Source: Cervus elaphus (Eukaryota > Chordata > Mammalia > Artiodactyla > Cervidae). Taken from it: a stretch of 64,000 nt of DNA. Every line of letters starts with the position of its first letter. Position 1 is the stretch's first letter. Of this stretch, positions 1-12,100 are shown in pieces. Location: the NCBI RefSeq assembly GCF_910594005.1, contig NC_057848.1:138518155-138582154 (forward strand), read 5' to 3'. Made by a program: the position numbers and the translations under genes. The notes below the pieces were generated by a model. It searched no databases, was not told the origin of the DNA, and was given only the letters and a program-made list of their open reading frames with translations.

Positions 1-710
1 AATCATCATTTACATCTATTAGGATGTCTATTACTTTTTTTTAAAAGGAACAGTAAATGTTGTTGACGATGTGAAGCAAATTGTTGGTGTGAATTTAAAG
101 TGGGGCAGCCTCCATGGGAAACTGCATGGAGTCTCCCCTAAAACATAAAATTAAAACTACCATATGATCCAGCAATCCTACCTTTGGATATTTATTGTAA
201 AGAATTAAAATTAGGAACCAGAAGAGATATTAGCACTCCAATGCTCATTAGAAGACTACTCACAATAGCTAAGATGTAGAAATAACTTACATGTCCAATG
301 ATGGGTGGACAAAAAATGTGGTATGTACAGACAATGGAACATAATTCAGATTAAAAAAGCACAAAACCCTGCAGTGCAACAACATGGATGAACTCCAAGG
401 ACATTATACAAAATTAACTAACCCAGTCACAGAAGGACAAAAACTGCATGCTTCCACTTAAATAAGCAATCTACAATAGTCAAACTCAAAAAAGCAAAGA
501 ACAGAATGTTTACTGCCAGGTGCTTGGGAGGGGGAACAGAAAAAGGAGTTTCTTATCAACAGGTATAAAATTGTTGTTACACAAGGTGAATACATTCTAA
601 AGATATGCTGTACAGTATATGTTTATAGATAATACTACATTGCATACTTAAAATCTGTTAAATATGTAATCTTAAATGCTCTTAGCACAATTGATTTTTT
701 TTTAAACCCT
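1..710 (+). repeat. L1 LINE 3' end (old, degenerate)
   Basis: Reads like the end of L1 ORF2 plus 3'UTR: the phrases around positions 155-190 (accatatgatccagcaatcc) and 240-350 (isolated by degenerate copies of the 'cactattcacaatagctaagatg' and 'tggtatgtacagacaatgga' type) are hallmarks of mammalian L1. No frame stays open. Edges approximate. Confidence 0.65.
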
Positions 711-721
711 GAAAGAAAATA

Positions 722-1770
722 TAACAGTAAATATTCATGACCTTGGACTTGGTAATGGTTTCTTAGTCATGACAACCAAAGCACAAGTAACAAAAGAAAA
801 AGCAATTAAATTGGACTTCATCAAAATTAAAACCTTTTGTCCACCAAGGGTGTAACTAACAGATTTAAAAGATAACCCACAAAAGAGGAGAAATTATTCG
901 CAAATCATATATTCACTAATGTCTCTGTATCCCAACTATATAATGAATGCTCACAACACAACAACAAAATGACAAAGATCCAATTTAAAAACTGGCACAG
1001 GATTTAAACAGGCATTTCTCCAAACAAGATATTCAAATGACCGATGAGCACATGAAAAATACTCAAATTCCTTAGTCATTTGGGAAATACAAATCAAAAT
1101 TGAGTTAAGACATCATCTCACATCCATTGGGATGGCTATAAGATAAAAAAAGAGAGAGAGAAGTAATAAACTTTAACGTAGATGTAGAGAATATAGAAAC
1201 CTAATAGCATTTCTTGGGGTAATATAAAATGGTGCAGCACTTTGGAAACAGTTTGGTGGTTCCTCAAGCAGTTAAAGATAGAATTAACATATGACCTACA
1301 ATTTGTACTTCTGGATATATATCCCGAAGAACAGAAAACAGGTGTTCAAATAAAAACTTGTACATGTCTGTTCCAAATGTCTAAAAGGTTCAAATGTCCA
1401 AACAATCCAAATGTCTGTCCACCAATGAATGGATAAACAAAATTAAGACACTCAATGCAATGTTATTCAGCCATTAAAAAGGGATGAAACACTGATTCAT
1501 GCAACAACTTAGATGAACCTGAAAACCCTGTGCTAAGTGAAAGGAGCTAGACACAAAAGGTCATACGATGCTATTTACATGGACTATCCAGAATGAGCAA
1601 ACCCACAGAGACAGAAATCAGATTAGTGCTTGCCAGGACCTGGAAGACAGAAGAATGAGAATTAACTTAACTGGCATGGATTTCATTTTGCAGTGATGAA
1701 AATGCTCTGATAATACACAAAGCTGATGATCTCACAGCACTGGAAATGTACAAACATGCTCAAATCTCCA
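722..1770 (+). repeat. L1 LINE ORF2 C-terminus and 3'UTR (old)
   Basis: Begins with the ORF2 C-terminal stretch encoding the 'AKDKAIKLDFIKIKTF'-like region around 785-840, continues through 'caaacaagatattcaaatgaccgatgagcac' and the antipenultimate 'ttattcagccattaaaaagggatgaa' near 1465-1490. Many stops and indels. It is a second, separate L1 copy lying head-to-tail with the preceding one. Confidence 0.65.
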
Positions 1771-3590
1771 AATTCAAGTGGATGAGGACAAACCACTAAG
1801 AAACATATTACCTACATAATATCAGTGTCTGTGTGTGAGGGGAAAAAAAGAAGTAATGGCACAGCATCTAACTTTAAAATAACAGAGAACAGCAAACTAG
1901 TCACTAGGTACTCACTGGAAACAGCAGCTAAAATTGGGAGGGTTTTGGCTTTTCCACAGCAGGCAGATGCAAGGAGCACATCTCAAGAAGGACCAAAGGT
2001 ACTGGGGCACAATACCACTGTGAACGCTCAGAACTGGTACCCCAGCGGTGCCTTCTAGGACAGGACTCCACAAATAGCAGTAACTCTGGGGCTGGAAGTA
2101 ATTCAGGAGGAAACTGACAAGAGAGATCAAAGAAAGAAGATCCAAAATTGTGCTGTCCACACATGTGGCCACTGAGCGACATGAGGCTAGTCAGAACTGA
2201 GATACGATGGAAGAGTAAAACAGGTACCAGACTGCAATGATTCAGTAGAAAGGAATGGAAAACAACTCATCAGTAATTTTTATATTACTTTCATATGGAA
2301 AATATATTTTGAATAGATGGAATTTAAAAAATTATTAAAATGAATTTTACATTTCTTTTTAGAAAAAAAATTTGACTACAAGATAATTGTTAATTACATT
2401 GTGTGGCTAGTATTATATTGCCAATGGGCAGCTCTTGGTATTATTGACATCTGAGATGCCTATTACATACCTCGAGTGAAAAAAACAATTATGCAGCTGT
2501 ATGAATGGAACACAAGGGAATGAGTAAAAATGAACATACATATTTGCAATTCACCAAACTGAAGTGACATTTTAAAAAATGAGATTAGATAGGATTCCCT
2601 ACAAAGTGAATATGTCTAGGACAAAAATGACCTAAAACTAAAACCTTGGGAATTCTAACGCATAGAAGTATGGAAGATGAGGAAGGTCCAAGAGAATATG
2701 AAGTGAACATAAGAGGGAAGTCTCTAAAGATCAAGAAAGGACATGTATAGAGGAAAAGAAGTGACCGACTGTATTAAATGCTGCCCAAAGGTCAAGCAAG
2801 ATGATGTCTAATATATTTCCACTGGATTCTACAGTGTGGAGGTCTGCCATATGATGGTATTTGGTACTTCCTTAAGAAGAGTGTGTAAGAAGGACTCAAT
2901 GTCAAAAGGAAGACAGAAGAGCCTATGGCCCACTGGGGCTGTGTAATTTTCGGTGTGGTGGGCCAGAGTTAAGGATGTTTGGTTAGGATCCACAATTAGG
3001 CAAATCAAATGCCCAGGAGATGAACTAGGATAGTTAGATCTTTGATTCCACCTACAATGCTGGCTCCATGAAGGAAGGAGCCAGACCTAGGCTTGAACTA
3101 TTGCTTTCCTCAGTCTCTGGGATATGAGGGGGTATTTTGTCTACCCCTTGCTCCCCAAAACAGTGACCACCTGACCACTTTTTGCACCCAAGATCAAGCA
3201 TATCACAGGCCCAGCTCTTCTATCCTTAGGAATAACTGAGAATAGGACCTTGCTGGCTCTGAAAGTGTCCTTAGGGAATCAGGGTACCTTATATATTGGA
3301 CCGGCCAATAAGGTCATTTGAGTTTTTCCATAAGATGTAACAGAAAAACCCAAATGAAATTTTTGGCTAAAACAATATTTTATACAAAAGTAATAGAAGA
3401 TCAGGGGCCTCATCCCCTTGTCCCTATGGACTCTTAGCTCTGGTATGAAATTTAGATGAGGAGTCCCCAAGTAGGGCCCTCAAAAATACAGGGCTCAGCA
3501 CTATGGCCCTTCTTGACCCAGTCAAATACCAGTACTCGGCATATACCAGAAAAGCAGAAGAAAAGAGAGGAGAACCTAGAGATCACCATG
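1771..3590. other. No gene recognised; decayed mammalian repeat likely at 2410-2900
   Basis: Short open frames here (for example 1825-2058 and 1912-2182) have no family resemblance and overlap on both strands. Part of 2410-2900 (around 'ctgtattaaatgctgcccaaaggtcaagcaagatga') resembles a widespread decayed mammalian repeat that I cannot name with certainty. Confidence 0.4.
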
Positions 3591-3595
3591 CTATT

Positions 3596-3985
3596 ACTAA
3601 ATGAAGTCAGAGAGAGAAAGACAAATATATGATATTATTTGTGTGTGGAACCTAAAATATGACATAAATGAACTTATTTACGAAACAGAAATAGCTTCAG
3701 ACAGAGAAAACAAACTTATGGTTACCAAAGTGGAAAGGGGGTGGGGGAAGGGACAAATCATGGGTTTGGCATTGGCAGGTCCAAATAACTATATCTAAAA
3801 TGGATAAGCAACAAGGACCTAGTGTATAGCACAGGAACTATATTCAATATCTTGTAATAAGCCATGATGGTGAAGAATATGAAAAAGAATGTATATATTG
3901 AATATATGTATAACTGCATCACTTTGCTGTACACCAGGAACTATGACAACACTGTAAATCAACTATACTTCAGTAATAAAAAAGA
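3596..3985 (+). repeat. L1 LINE 3'UTR tail
   Basis: Shares the signature 'aacaaggacctagtgtatagcac' and 'aatcaactatacttcagtaataaaa' with at least four other places in this window (38155, 45955, 48136, 59580). This is the 3' terminal UTR of an artiodactyl L1 lineage ending in a short A-rich tail. Confidence 0.7.
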
Positions 3986-6055
3986 CATCTACTCAGAGTA
4001 TATGTAAGACTGGCCAAAAAACAGAGGAGAGGGGAAATATGGGAGGAGTTCATTTTAGTGTTTGGGCTTTGTTTTGTTTTTGTTTTTTTGTTTTTGTTTT
4101 TGCTTCACTCACTTGAATGTGGTTTCCTACCATCCTTTCAGAACGTAAATTTCTGAGAAACAGGTAAGTTTAGTCTCATCACAGAAATGATGATATGGTC
4201 AAAGTGAAAACACAAGTGAACACATATTCTGTTCACAGCATGGTGTATCCCCATTTAATTCTATACAACTGTCCATGCACATGCACAAATACACACCCTC
4301 ACATATCTGCTCACAACTCAGTCACAACTGTTTTTTTAAATGCAATTATCTATTAACATGTTTTTTTCACTTAGTATTTGACCATTTTATCATGCCAATC
4401 ATTAACTTTGAATAATTGCCCAGCTCCCTTCAACCCTCATCTTCAGAAGCCCATGTTCTCAACACACAAACTTGTTCCTCCTCTAAAAACCAAGACCTTC
4501 CCCCCTCAGGGTTCTGACCTCTTCTGTTTCTTCCTTCTTGATTCTGAGTCTTCCTCCTAGCTCTCCGTATTCTCTCTCTGTTATCCTCCTTCACACATTT
4601 GATAATGCACTGCTTTTTCCTGACCCTGGGCACCTCCATCACCCTTCCATTTCTCTAGACACCTTGAGTTAAACTCTACTTCTCTTGTCCCAGCTGTAAA
4701 TCACCTATGCTAATAGGGTATGAATTGTCCAAATAGAAATTTTATGGTCATAACTGCATTTCAAATAAAAGCCATAAATGATGACTCTTTGTCCCTTTAT
4801 AAAGAGTTAAGTAGCATTTTTTTAATCCTCCAAATATAACACAAAACAATTTCAGAGAGAATAAAAAAATTACATTAAAAAAGGAAACCAACACTTAAAT
4901 TTATTAAAAGCAAATCACTCTATGGAGAGATAATTGCCTATAATTTTTCAAAACCGACTGAAGATATCAAGCTACATGATTAAGAACCCCTACAGAAAAA
5001 AAAAAAAAAAGAAAGAAAGAAAGAACCCCTACAGACTTCCAAGCAAGACAGATGAAAAGAAAACCATACCTAAAAGCATCAGAATAAAACTACTGGGAAA
5101 AGTATTAAAATAATCAATAAGACACAAAAAGCGCTTGATAAAATACACTATTTTCACAGACAACATTCACTATTACAATAATATAGACTTTGCAAAATAA
5201 CTTGTAATTTCAAAGCAATTTCAAACAAAACCCCAATGGGATATTTCATGCAATTTGACATATTAGGATGTATATGAAAAAGGAAAGGGTTATGAAATGT
5301 GAATAGTATGAAAACACTCTTGAAAAAGAATGAAGTGAGATACTTGACCTACAACATCAAAGTTCTTTATAACAGTGTGGTCTAAGTGCACATAGAGACA
5401 AATGACCCAGCTGTACGGAAGAGTCTAAACTTTGATCCACAATTAAACCTATTCCATTTCAGGGCTACAGTGCTAAATTATGGGAAAAGGGGGTAATTTT
5501 TAAATGCTTCCTGGCAATTGATTACCCACATGGAAACAAGGAATAAAATGGGAATCACATGGAAGCAAATTTCAGGTAGGTTACATTCTGTGAAAAGTAG
5601 GACTTAGAGCATAGGGAGAAAAAATAAGACTATCTTATATACTTAAGGATCAGTAAAAGATTTCTTAAAATATAAAAAGCACAAACTGTAAAAGACAGTA
5701 AAATTCAGCTCCATAAAAATTTTAAAACTTAGACAACAAACTGGAAGTATTTGCCCCACATTAGCCAGAAAAAGGGTTATTCATAATGCATATTTTTAAA
5801 ACAATGAGTATAAATAGGCACTTCACAGAAACATAAATGCCCAAAGACATGAACAAAGGAAGTGTTTACTTTTACTTGTAATTATGAAAACGTCGGAATG
5901 AGAGAGTCTTTAAGGGTGACACCCTTAAAGAAAATTTCATTCTCTAAAAAGGCAACTTGGAAAAGGGACATTTCAACTCAAGAGCAAAGGCAGGCCCTTT
6001 TCAGGGGGTGGGGGGCTGGAATCTAGGGTTAACATCAGATTAAGAGCTGACTGCT
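3986..6055. other. AT-rich DNA without a recognised gene
   Basis: Contains a T/G homopolymer-rich tract at about 4069-4103 (repeated gtttttt units) and the tail-only insertion annotated separately. The opposed short frames at 4378-4642 overlap each other and look like chance. I see nothing else to call. Confidence 0.4.
4982..5035 (+). mobile_element. Tail-only retro-insertion (poly-A flanked by 15-bp TSD)
   Basis: The 15-mer aagaacccctacaga occurs at 4982-4996 and again, identical, at 5021-5035. Between them lies only A14 followed by gaaa repeats. This is the structure left when target-primed reverse transcription copies essentially just the poly-A tail. Insert body 4997-5020. Confidence 0.8.
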
Positions 6056-6057
6056 AG

Positions 6058-7130
6058 AGTCACGGGGAGGAGAGGCTTTTAAATTGCTCGGAATGTTAGT
6101 GGCTATAGCAGAACCCTTGGAAAGCTCACAGGTGAGCACCAGCAGGCAGCCAGATCACTGCATTGGGTGGATGGGTGTCTGTTCCAAGTCGGCTTCTTGG
6201 AGGCGGCTTACAGAGGTCACAGCTCAGAAAGCAGGGGGTGGGGTGGGTGCTCTCTCTTGTGGCCTGCTCCCCTTCGAGAGGCAGGGCTCGGGGGGCATCC
6301 AGTCGAGGCAGCAAGGCTGGCCGAACTCTAGGAGGACTAGGCTTGGAGTTGAAGCTCAGGTGAACCAAATCATCATCGTCATGGCAGGAGAGCACTTGCG
6401 GACAGAAAACCCAGTGAGGGAGGAGGGGGCTCAGGCCAAGAGACCCCAAGGAGGAGCCGCTGTCCACTCACTGCCCAGCAAAATGAAAGGAGAATGTGCC
6501 GAGAGACCCGGATGAAGCGGGACTAAAGCAGATGGCATTACCACCAGTGCCTAGGGGGAGACGAGCCTTCCTAAGGTCAATCTAGAGGGAGAAGCAGGAA
6601 TCAAGATGGACCAGGGCGGCAGCGAAGCGCCGTTCTTACCTGTGTGTTGGCTCAGGAGGACTGGGCCTGGCGTGGGGTCGTAGTCGTGGAGATGCAGGAC
6701 TCCAGACAGAAGCCTGAGAAAGGAGTGCGCGTGCTGGGCTGAGGTTTTGGAGTAAACGGCAGCAAGAGTCAAGCCTCTGAGTCCCAGAAGCTCAAAGAAA
6801 CGGAAAGCACGCTGGAGGATCCCGGGTCTGGGCAGTGTCTTCTCCGTGGGGCCGCTTTTTGGCACATTTTCTCCCTAAACCAGGGTCAGCACTCGTCTGC
6901 TGACTGAGCCAGTGCCGCTCGGCGATGTAGCGGCTTCGCGCCCAGGTTCACGGGATGAATTCTGGCCCTTCTGCGCCTCCGTACCTCTGAGGTCTGGGCA
7001 AGAACTCGTGCAGCTGCGAAGACCAGACCTTCTTCACCTGCGCAGAGTTTAGAGCGAGCAGGTGTGGGCCGTCAGTGATAATGGAAATGGAGGCTGCGGT
7101 GGAGGAAGCTTTCAGGGGCGGAGCTCAGTG
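6058..7130. promoter_or_regulatory. CpG-rich island-like block; possible promoter / first exon, direction uncertain
   Basis: By eye about 50 CpG dinucleotides in 1.07 kb, sharply unlike the AT-rich flanks. A GC box (ggggcggag) sits near 7113-7122. On the minus strand there is a consensus donor CAG|GTAAG with the exon side ending at 6640, and another donor-like gcgcag|gtgaag near 7040. Open frames across it (+ 6084-6515, - 6551-6865) use non-ATG starts or look like GC-rich chance frames. No protein family is recognised. It could be the 5' end of an unannotated transcript or simply a CpG-rich relic. Confidence 0.4.
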
Positions 7131-7145
7131 GTGAAGGGTCACTTG

Positions 7146-7392
7146 TTCAGTCGTGCCACACTCCTTGCAACCCCACGGACTGCAGCACACCAGACTTTCT
7201 TGTCCTTCACCATCTCCCGGAACTTGCTCAAACTCATGTCCATTGAGTCGGTGAGGCCATCCAACCATCTCATCCTCTGTCCTCCCCTTCTCCTCCTGCC
7301 TTCAATATTTCCCAGCATCAGGGTCTTTTCCAACGAGTTGGCTCGTCGCATAAGGTGGCCAAAAGTATTGGAGCGTCAGCTTCAGCATCAGG
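7146..7392 (-). mobile_element. BovB-derived 3' end (Bov-A2-type) with TSD
   Basis: Reverse complement of the BovB 3' terminus (ttcagtcgtgccacactcc ... agcttcagcatca). The 11-bp duplication agggtcacttg flanks it at 7135-7145 and 7393-7403, which fixes the ends. Confidence 0.88.
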
Positions 7393-7530
7393 AGGGTCAC
7401 TTGAGAACGGGGGAAGCCGGGCATCAAGACCTGGGTTGCCAGTCCTGCTGGTAAGGGTAGCAGCAGAGGAGACCTCCTTCTGAGGGCTACTGGCCGCCTC
7501 ACCCTGCATGAATTTAAACTGCTACTGCTG

Positions 7531-7652
7531 GGGGATCGGGACGGGGAACACATGTAAATCCATGGCTGATTCATGTCAATGTATGGCAAAAACCACTACA
7601 ATATTGTAAAGTAATTAGCCTCCAACTAATGAAAACAAATGAAAAAAAAAAA
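7531..7652 (+). mobile_element. 5'-truncated ruminant L1 3' tail with TSD
   Basis: Carries the ruminant L1 terminal signature (gattcatgtcaatgtatgg, gtaattagcctccaactaat, then A-rich). The 16-bp flanks taaactRctactgctg at 7515-7530 and 7653-7668 differ at one base. The same tail recurs at 12523 and 52181. Confidence 0.85.
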
Positions 7653-7668
7653 TAAACTACTACTGCTG

Positions 7669-8420
7669 CTCTCCTCTTCCCCCTAGCCTCATTAGGTAGT
7701 CACATTGCCAGGTTCTCAGAAACAGGTCCTCCATTGCAAATGCCATCTCTGGTAGAGCCGGGGTTTGCCGACGGAAGAAGGTGGGTGGACCCTGGTGGAA
7801 CCTTAGTTTCTGATTGGTGAGCTGGATATCACATGACCCTTCTCATCTCCCTAGAGCCCAACCCACATCTTTCTGACAGCAAACAGGTGAGTGTGCATCA
7901 CCGCGTTGGGGTCTGCCCTGGAATGCTCAGTAACATGGATTTCCTCAGTCTTTAAACATAGCCCCTAAAAGTGTGTTTGTGTGTAGGTAGGTGGGGCTCT
8001 CGAGATAAACAATTTGAATGACCTCACATCAGCGTGTCAGCCTCCTTTGGGTAGCTCAACCTCAAGAAATCACTTGAAAGACACACCACACTGGTCAGAA
8101 AGAAATAATCCCCTCACTGGGCCATCCTCATGGAGTCTGGTCAGAACACTGAGTCCACGAAAGGGAGAGTCCTGGGACTCCTCCTGGCATCTGGATTACC
8201 CCACACTGAATTGGTGTGGGTTAAAGAGTTGGAGCATGGGTTCTGAAAGGGTAGAAACGGGATAGGGCCCACGTTGTTCTTGAAATGTTTCAGCCCTGCT
8301 GCCTCCATAGTCACCTGGCACCAGAAGGCGTTTTGAACATCTTCCTGGAAGACTGCTTCGGCCTACCTGGCTCCTTGAGGCAAAGGGTTGCATGAAATAA
8401 AGAGTGGTACTGCCCTTAAG
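7669..8420 (+). other. Candidate transcribed segment: 32-nt exon-like block and poly-A signal
   Basis: At 7855-7886 a 32-nt block is bounded by a strong acceptor (pyrimidine tract then ctccctag) and a strong donor (cag|gtgagt). An AATAAA lies at 8396-8401, with an acceptor-like tgtttcag ending at 8293. The reading frames give no recognisable protein. With the CpG-rich block 0.7 kb upstream this could be a small non-coding or poorly conserved transcript; it may equally be coincidence. Confidence 0.25.
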
Positions 8421-9061
8421 TATACATCAACGTATGTACAGGCTACACAGTAATCTAGTGATGAGTATATACTAACTTATTTGACCTAATATTCATTCTT
8501 GGCCACAGATGTCTAGTAAATGTGTTGCACGGACTTCAAGTTTAACATTTGGACATTTATTTTTAGTCATTATTACAACCCCAAAAAGAGGCAAAGGTAA
8601 GAAAAACTTGCACCTAAATTTTCACACACCCATAGGTAACTACTGCAAATGCTCAAGTATATGTTGGCAGAACAACCATTCATTATTGTTTTATAAAAGT
8701 AGAATTATGTATAAAAATTATTTTGTAACCTGTGATTCGGACCCAGAAAACACACTTTCCATGTCAATAAATAAATTTATACAAGGCCATTTGGTAACTA
8801 GAAAATATTCCACTTAGAGAAGAAACCTACATCTTCGATCATTCTTATATTGCAAACATTTGTGTTGTTTTCAACTTTTAACCCTCTTAACACATCACTG
8901 CAAGGCACACATCCTTCTTACTAAATAAAATTTGTTCATAACCTAGATTGTCATTGTTATGGATGAATTCCCAGAGGTGGAAATTGTTGGTATGACATAT
9001 GTAATTCTTTGATAAAAGTATCAGCAATCTGATCTCCTGAAAGTCATTTTTATTACAATTT
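8421..9061. other. AT-rich DNA, no gene recognised
   Basis: Part of 8500-8830 (lines such as 'ttttataaaagtagaattatgta') has the texture of a decayed LINE 3'UTR in reverse, but I cannot assign a family. Nothing else supportable. Confidence 0.3.
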
Positions 9062-9660
9062 TGGCAGAATGGAATGGGATGTTTAGTGGAGTGGATGAAC
9101 AACTGGAAATACAATACAAAACAGAATGGAATGATAGTTGGAATGTTAATAATATGGGATGTAAGGTGGATTTGAAATGTAATACTGAATGGAATGAAAT
9201 GAGACTGCAGAGCAAACTAGAATAAGATGAGGAATAGAATATGGACCTGAAGAGGGTATGGAAAGGAAAACTGAATGAAAATTGAATGGAATATAATGGG
9301 AAAATGGAATGGAAAGGAGGATGGAAGTAAATATTTAATGGCATATAGAATAAAAAATATAATGTCATATGAGAAAAGGAATGGAATATAGAATAAAATA
9401 AAATTTTTAGGAAAAAGAACAAAATTGAAATTAAATAGGAAGGAATACAGAATGGAACTGAAAATGCAGTGGCAGGAAATAAATGGACTATGAAATATTC
9501 ACTATTTAAAAATAGATGAAATGGAAAAGGTGAAATGGGACTTGGAATGAAATATAAAACACAATGTCTTAAAGGGTGGGATAGAAATTGAATAAAAATG
9601 AAATGGAAGGTGGAAAATGAAATTACTGATGAATGAGAGGATGCACTAAAATGAAGAATA
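9062..9660. repeat. Degenerate GGAAT/GAATG-type simple satellite
   Basis: The motif gaatgg or ggaat recurs roughly every 10-30 bases for about 600 bp, in many mutated forms (gaatggaat, gaatggaaagg, gaatgaaat). The long minus-strand open frame here, rich in Phe/Ser/His, is only the translation of CATTC repeats. Looks like an old decayed pentamer array. Confidence 0.6.
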
Positions 9661-10221
9661 CATTAAAAGAATGTGTTTAAATCAGTTACTGCTCCATAAC
9701 TTGATGCTGTGAAACAACAATTATAGATTCTGCACATATGCAGTTCAGACTGGGTTTGTCTCTATTCCACTGTATCTGGGCCCTCAGCTGGAAAAAATTG
9801 AATGGCTACTAGGTCATGAGGGAAGAACAATCAGTGATGATTCCTAGAATTCGGCCAGAGAATCTGGGTGGATGAAACAGGGAAAACTTGCTGAAAGAGG
9901 GAAAACTCGCTCAGTAGAGGAGCAGATTGGGAAGAGAATCGAAGCTGGTGATTCTGTTCTGACCATGTTGACCACTACAACCTGTGTGGTTGTGCTACTC
10001 ATTTAGAGGAACAAACCCCAACTTACCTCATAACACTCCATATACTCTAGAGGGCAACTTTCACCAGTTTCATGGGTCCTGTATTCCTCTGGGGTATCAT
10101 TTCAGATTACTCTCTGATATCCGTCCCTTCCTTTACTCCTTTCTGTAGTCTTTCTGGAACTGAGTGATGATCCTTGACTTAATAATAACTAAGATGCCTC
10201 CATTTGTCTTTGCTCTCATTT
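9661..10221. other. No gene recognised
   Basis: Part of 9680-9850 ('tgaaacaacaattatagattctgcacatatgcag') resembles an old LTR- or transposon-derived mammalian repeat read in one direction, unassigned. No coding signal. Confidence 0.3.
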
Positions 10222-10518
10222 AAAGATATATCTATTTCTATATATAAATACATATAAGGAGAACTATTAATGGAGAGAAAAATGTATATATTTCTCCATG
10301 TATGTATCTCTTATATGTATGTATATATTTCTATATATAAATATATTTTTATATAAAAATTTAAAAATTTTATTCACATATAAAGATATTATTTTTAAAT
10401 AAAAATATATTACATATCTAGAAATTTCTATATATTTTTATATATAGATTATATATGTATAATTTCATTAAATATAGACTTACATATTTATATATTACAT
10501 TAAATATATACTTTTATA
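10222..10518. repeat. AT-rich low-complexity tract
   Basis: About 300 bp almost entirely of tatata, atttttata and taaatata motifs with very few G or C. It abuts the Bov-tA insertion downstream. Confidence 0.8.
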
Positions 10519-10722
10519 TGGGCTTCCCTGATGGCCACCTGCCAGTGCAGGAGACATAAGTTTGATCCCTGGGGCAGGAAGATCCCCTGGAGAGGGAAAT
10601 GGCAACCCACTCCAGTATTCTTACCTGGGAAATCCCATGGACAAGGGAGCTTGGCAGGCTACAGTCCATGGGGTCACAAAAGCGTTGGATACAACTGAGC
10701 AACTAAACAACAACAACAATCT
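10519..10722 (+). mobile_element. Bov-tA SINE
   Basis: tRNA-derived head (gggcttccctgatggc), central 'gatcccctggagaggg' and BovB-like tail 'tccatggggtcacaaaagcg' ending in an (aac)n run. The tRNA head is internally shortened relative to other copies here. Confidence 0.88.
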
Positions 10723-10754
10723 ATCTATATACCTGCCTACCAATCTATTCATCC

Positions 10755-11278
10755 ATCTGTGATTTCTTTTGGCTACTGTAAACAAAATTACCACAAGTTT
10801 GATGACTTAATGTAACAGAAATGTATTCTTTCAAAACCCTGGAGGCAAGACATACAGATTCAGTATCACTGGGCCACAGTCAAGGTATGGGCAGGCCTGC
10901 AGTCCCTCCCGAGACACTGGAGGAGAACCTGCTCTTGACTCCTCCAAATTCTAGTAGCTTCCCACCTTCCTTGGCTGATTGCCATCATCACCCCAATTTC
11001 CACACTGTCTTCCCATGGCTTTTTCTGTGTATTTGTACATCTCTCTTACATCTTTCTACATCTTTGCCTCTCTCTTATAAGAACATGTGATTGCATTTAG
11101 ACCTCACCCAGATAATAGAGAATTATCTCCCCACCTCAAGACTTCAAGATCTGTAACTTAATCACATCGGCAATGTCCTTTTCTTTTTTTCCTTTACCAT
11201 ATAAGGTAATGTTAACAGCTTCCATTGATTAGGATGTGTCTTTCTTTTGGTGGATCATTATTGAACCAACCACACTAT
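10755..11278 (-). repeat. MLT1-like MaLR LTR, antisense
   Basis: Read on + it runs 'ggctactgtaaacaaaattaccacaa' ... 'tcttataagaacatgtgattgcatttagacc' ... 'catataaggtaatgttaac', the reverse of the MLT1-type ERVL-MaLR LTR pattern. No internal retroviral genes adjoin it. Family subtype not resolved. Confidence 0.55.
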
Positions 11279-12100
11279 CCATCAATCTCTCAACCTACCT
11301 ATCTTTATACCTACAGAGCTTTCTTACATAGATTACATCCCCTAAGGAGCAGTAGTTCTCCACCAGGTACATTTTTTTCCCTGAGGAGACATGTGATATT
11401 AATAAAATCCCTGGAGATATTTTTGGTTGTCCCAACTGGTAATGGTGGAAGTGCTATGGGCATCTAGCATGTAAAGGAGAGAGCTGCTGCTAAACCCCCT
11501 CAATTCACAAGATAACATCCTACAAGGAATTATCTATCAGAACCATAATGTCAACAGTGTCAAGGTTGACAAACCCTGCTGAAGAAAAGTTAGACAATTC
11601 AGAAAAGTTGATAACAAAATTTAAATCCCGAGCAATCCCTCCAGTGATTGATAACTATTGTTAAACATTTGATATGTCATCAGAGTGAAGTCCTGGGAAG
11701 ATGACAGAGGAGAGAAATCTAAAAATCCATCCCTCTACAAGCAAACGTTGGCCAAAAAAAAAAAAAAACAACTCAGTATCAACTTGGTTTTAAACTCTAG
11801 AATTTAATTTAAAAACTTAGAACCAAAGAGTGCTTAATGAATGAAAGGCTTTTTTTGTTATCTGCCTACCATCCCCATTCCTCAGTTAGGCAGTAGCTCT
11901 GTGGATGGCAGCCTAAATTCCTGATTCAGCTTGCTGGTGCCAGAGGGAGAAATATAGACGTTTTTCTCAGAGTTGTGGTTGTGCATTTTGACCTGTTTTG
12001 TGGCTCCCTGAGGAATCAGCTCAGAGATTTGCCTTTGCTTCACCTACCTCAGAACTGTCGGTGCTGGAGAAGCCTCCCAGGTGAGCATTTGTTGAAACCA
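11279..12100. other. No gene recognised
   Basis: Ordinary non-coding sequence with an A12 run near 11754-11768. The frame starting about 11975 simply runs into the SINE at 12296. Nothing supportable. Confidence 0.35.

Noticed and set aside
6084..6515. 143-codon + frame and opposing 113-codon minus frame in the CpG-rich block
   Set aside because: The + frame lacks an ATG start, both overlap, and neither shows a domain; expected in GC-rich DNA.
9021..9422. 133-codon minus-strand frame rich in Phe, Ser and His
   Set aside because: Translation of degenerate CATTC repeats; composition mirrors the satellite.
10519..10560. tRNA-like heads of Bov-tA and CHR-type SINEs as possible tRNA genes
   Set aside because: They lack complete cloverleaf potential and always adjoin SINE bodies; not tRNA genes.
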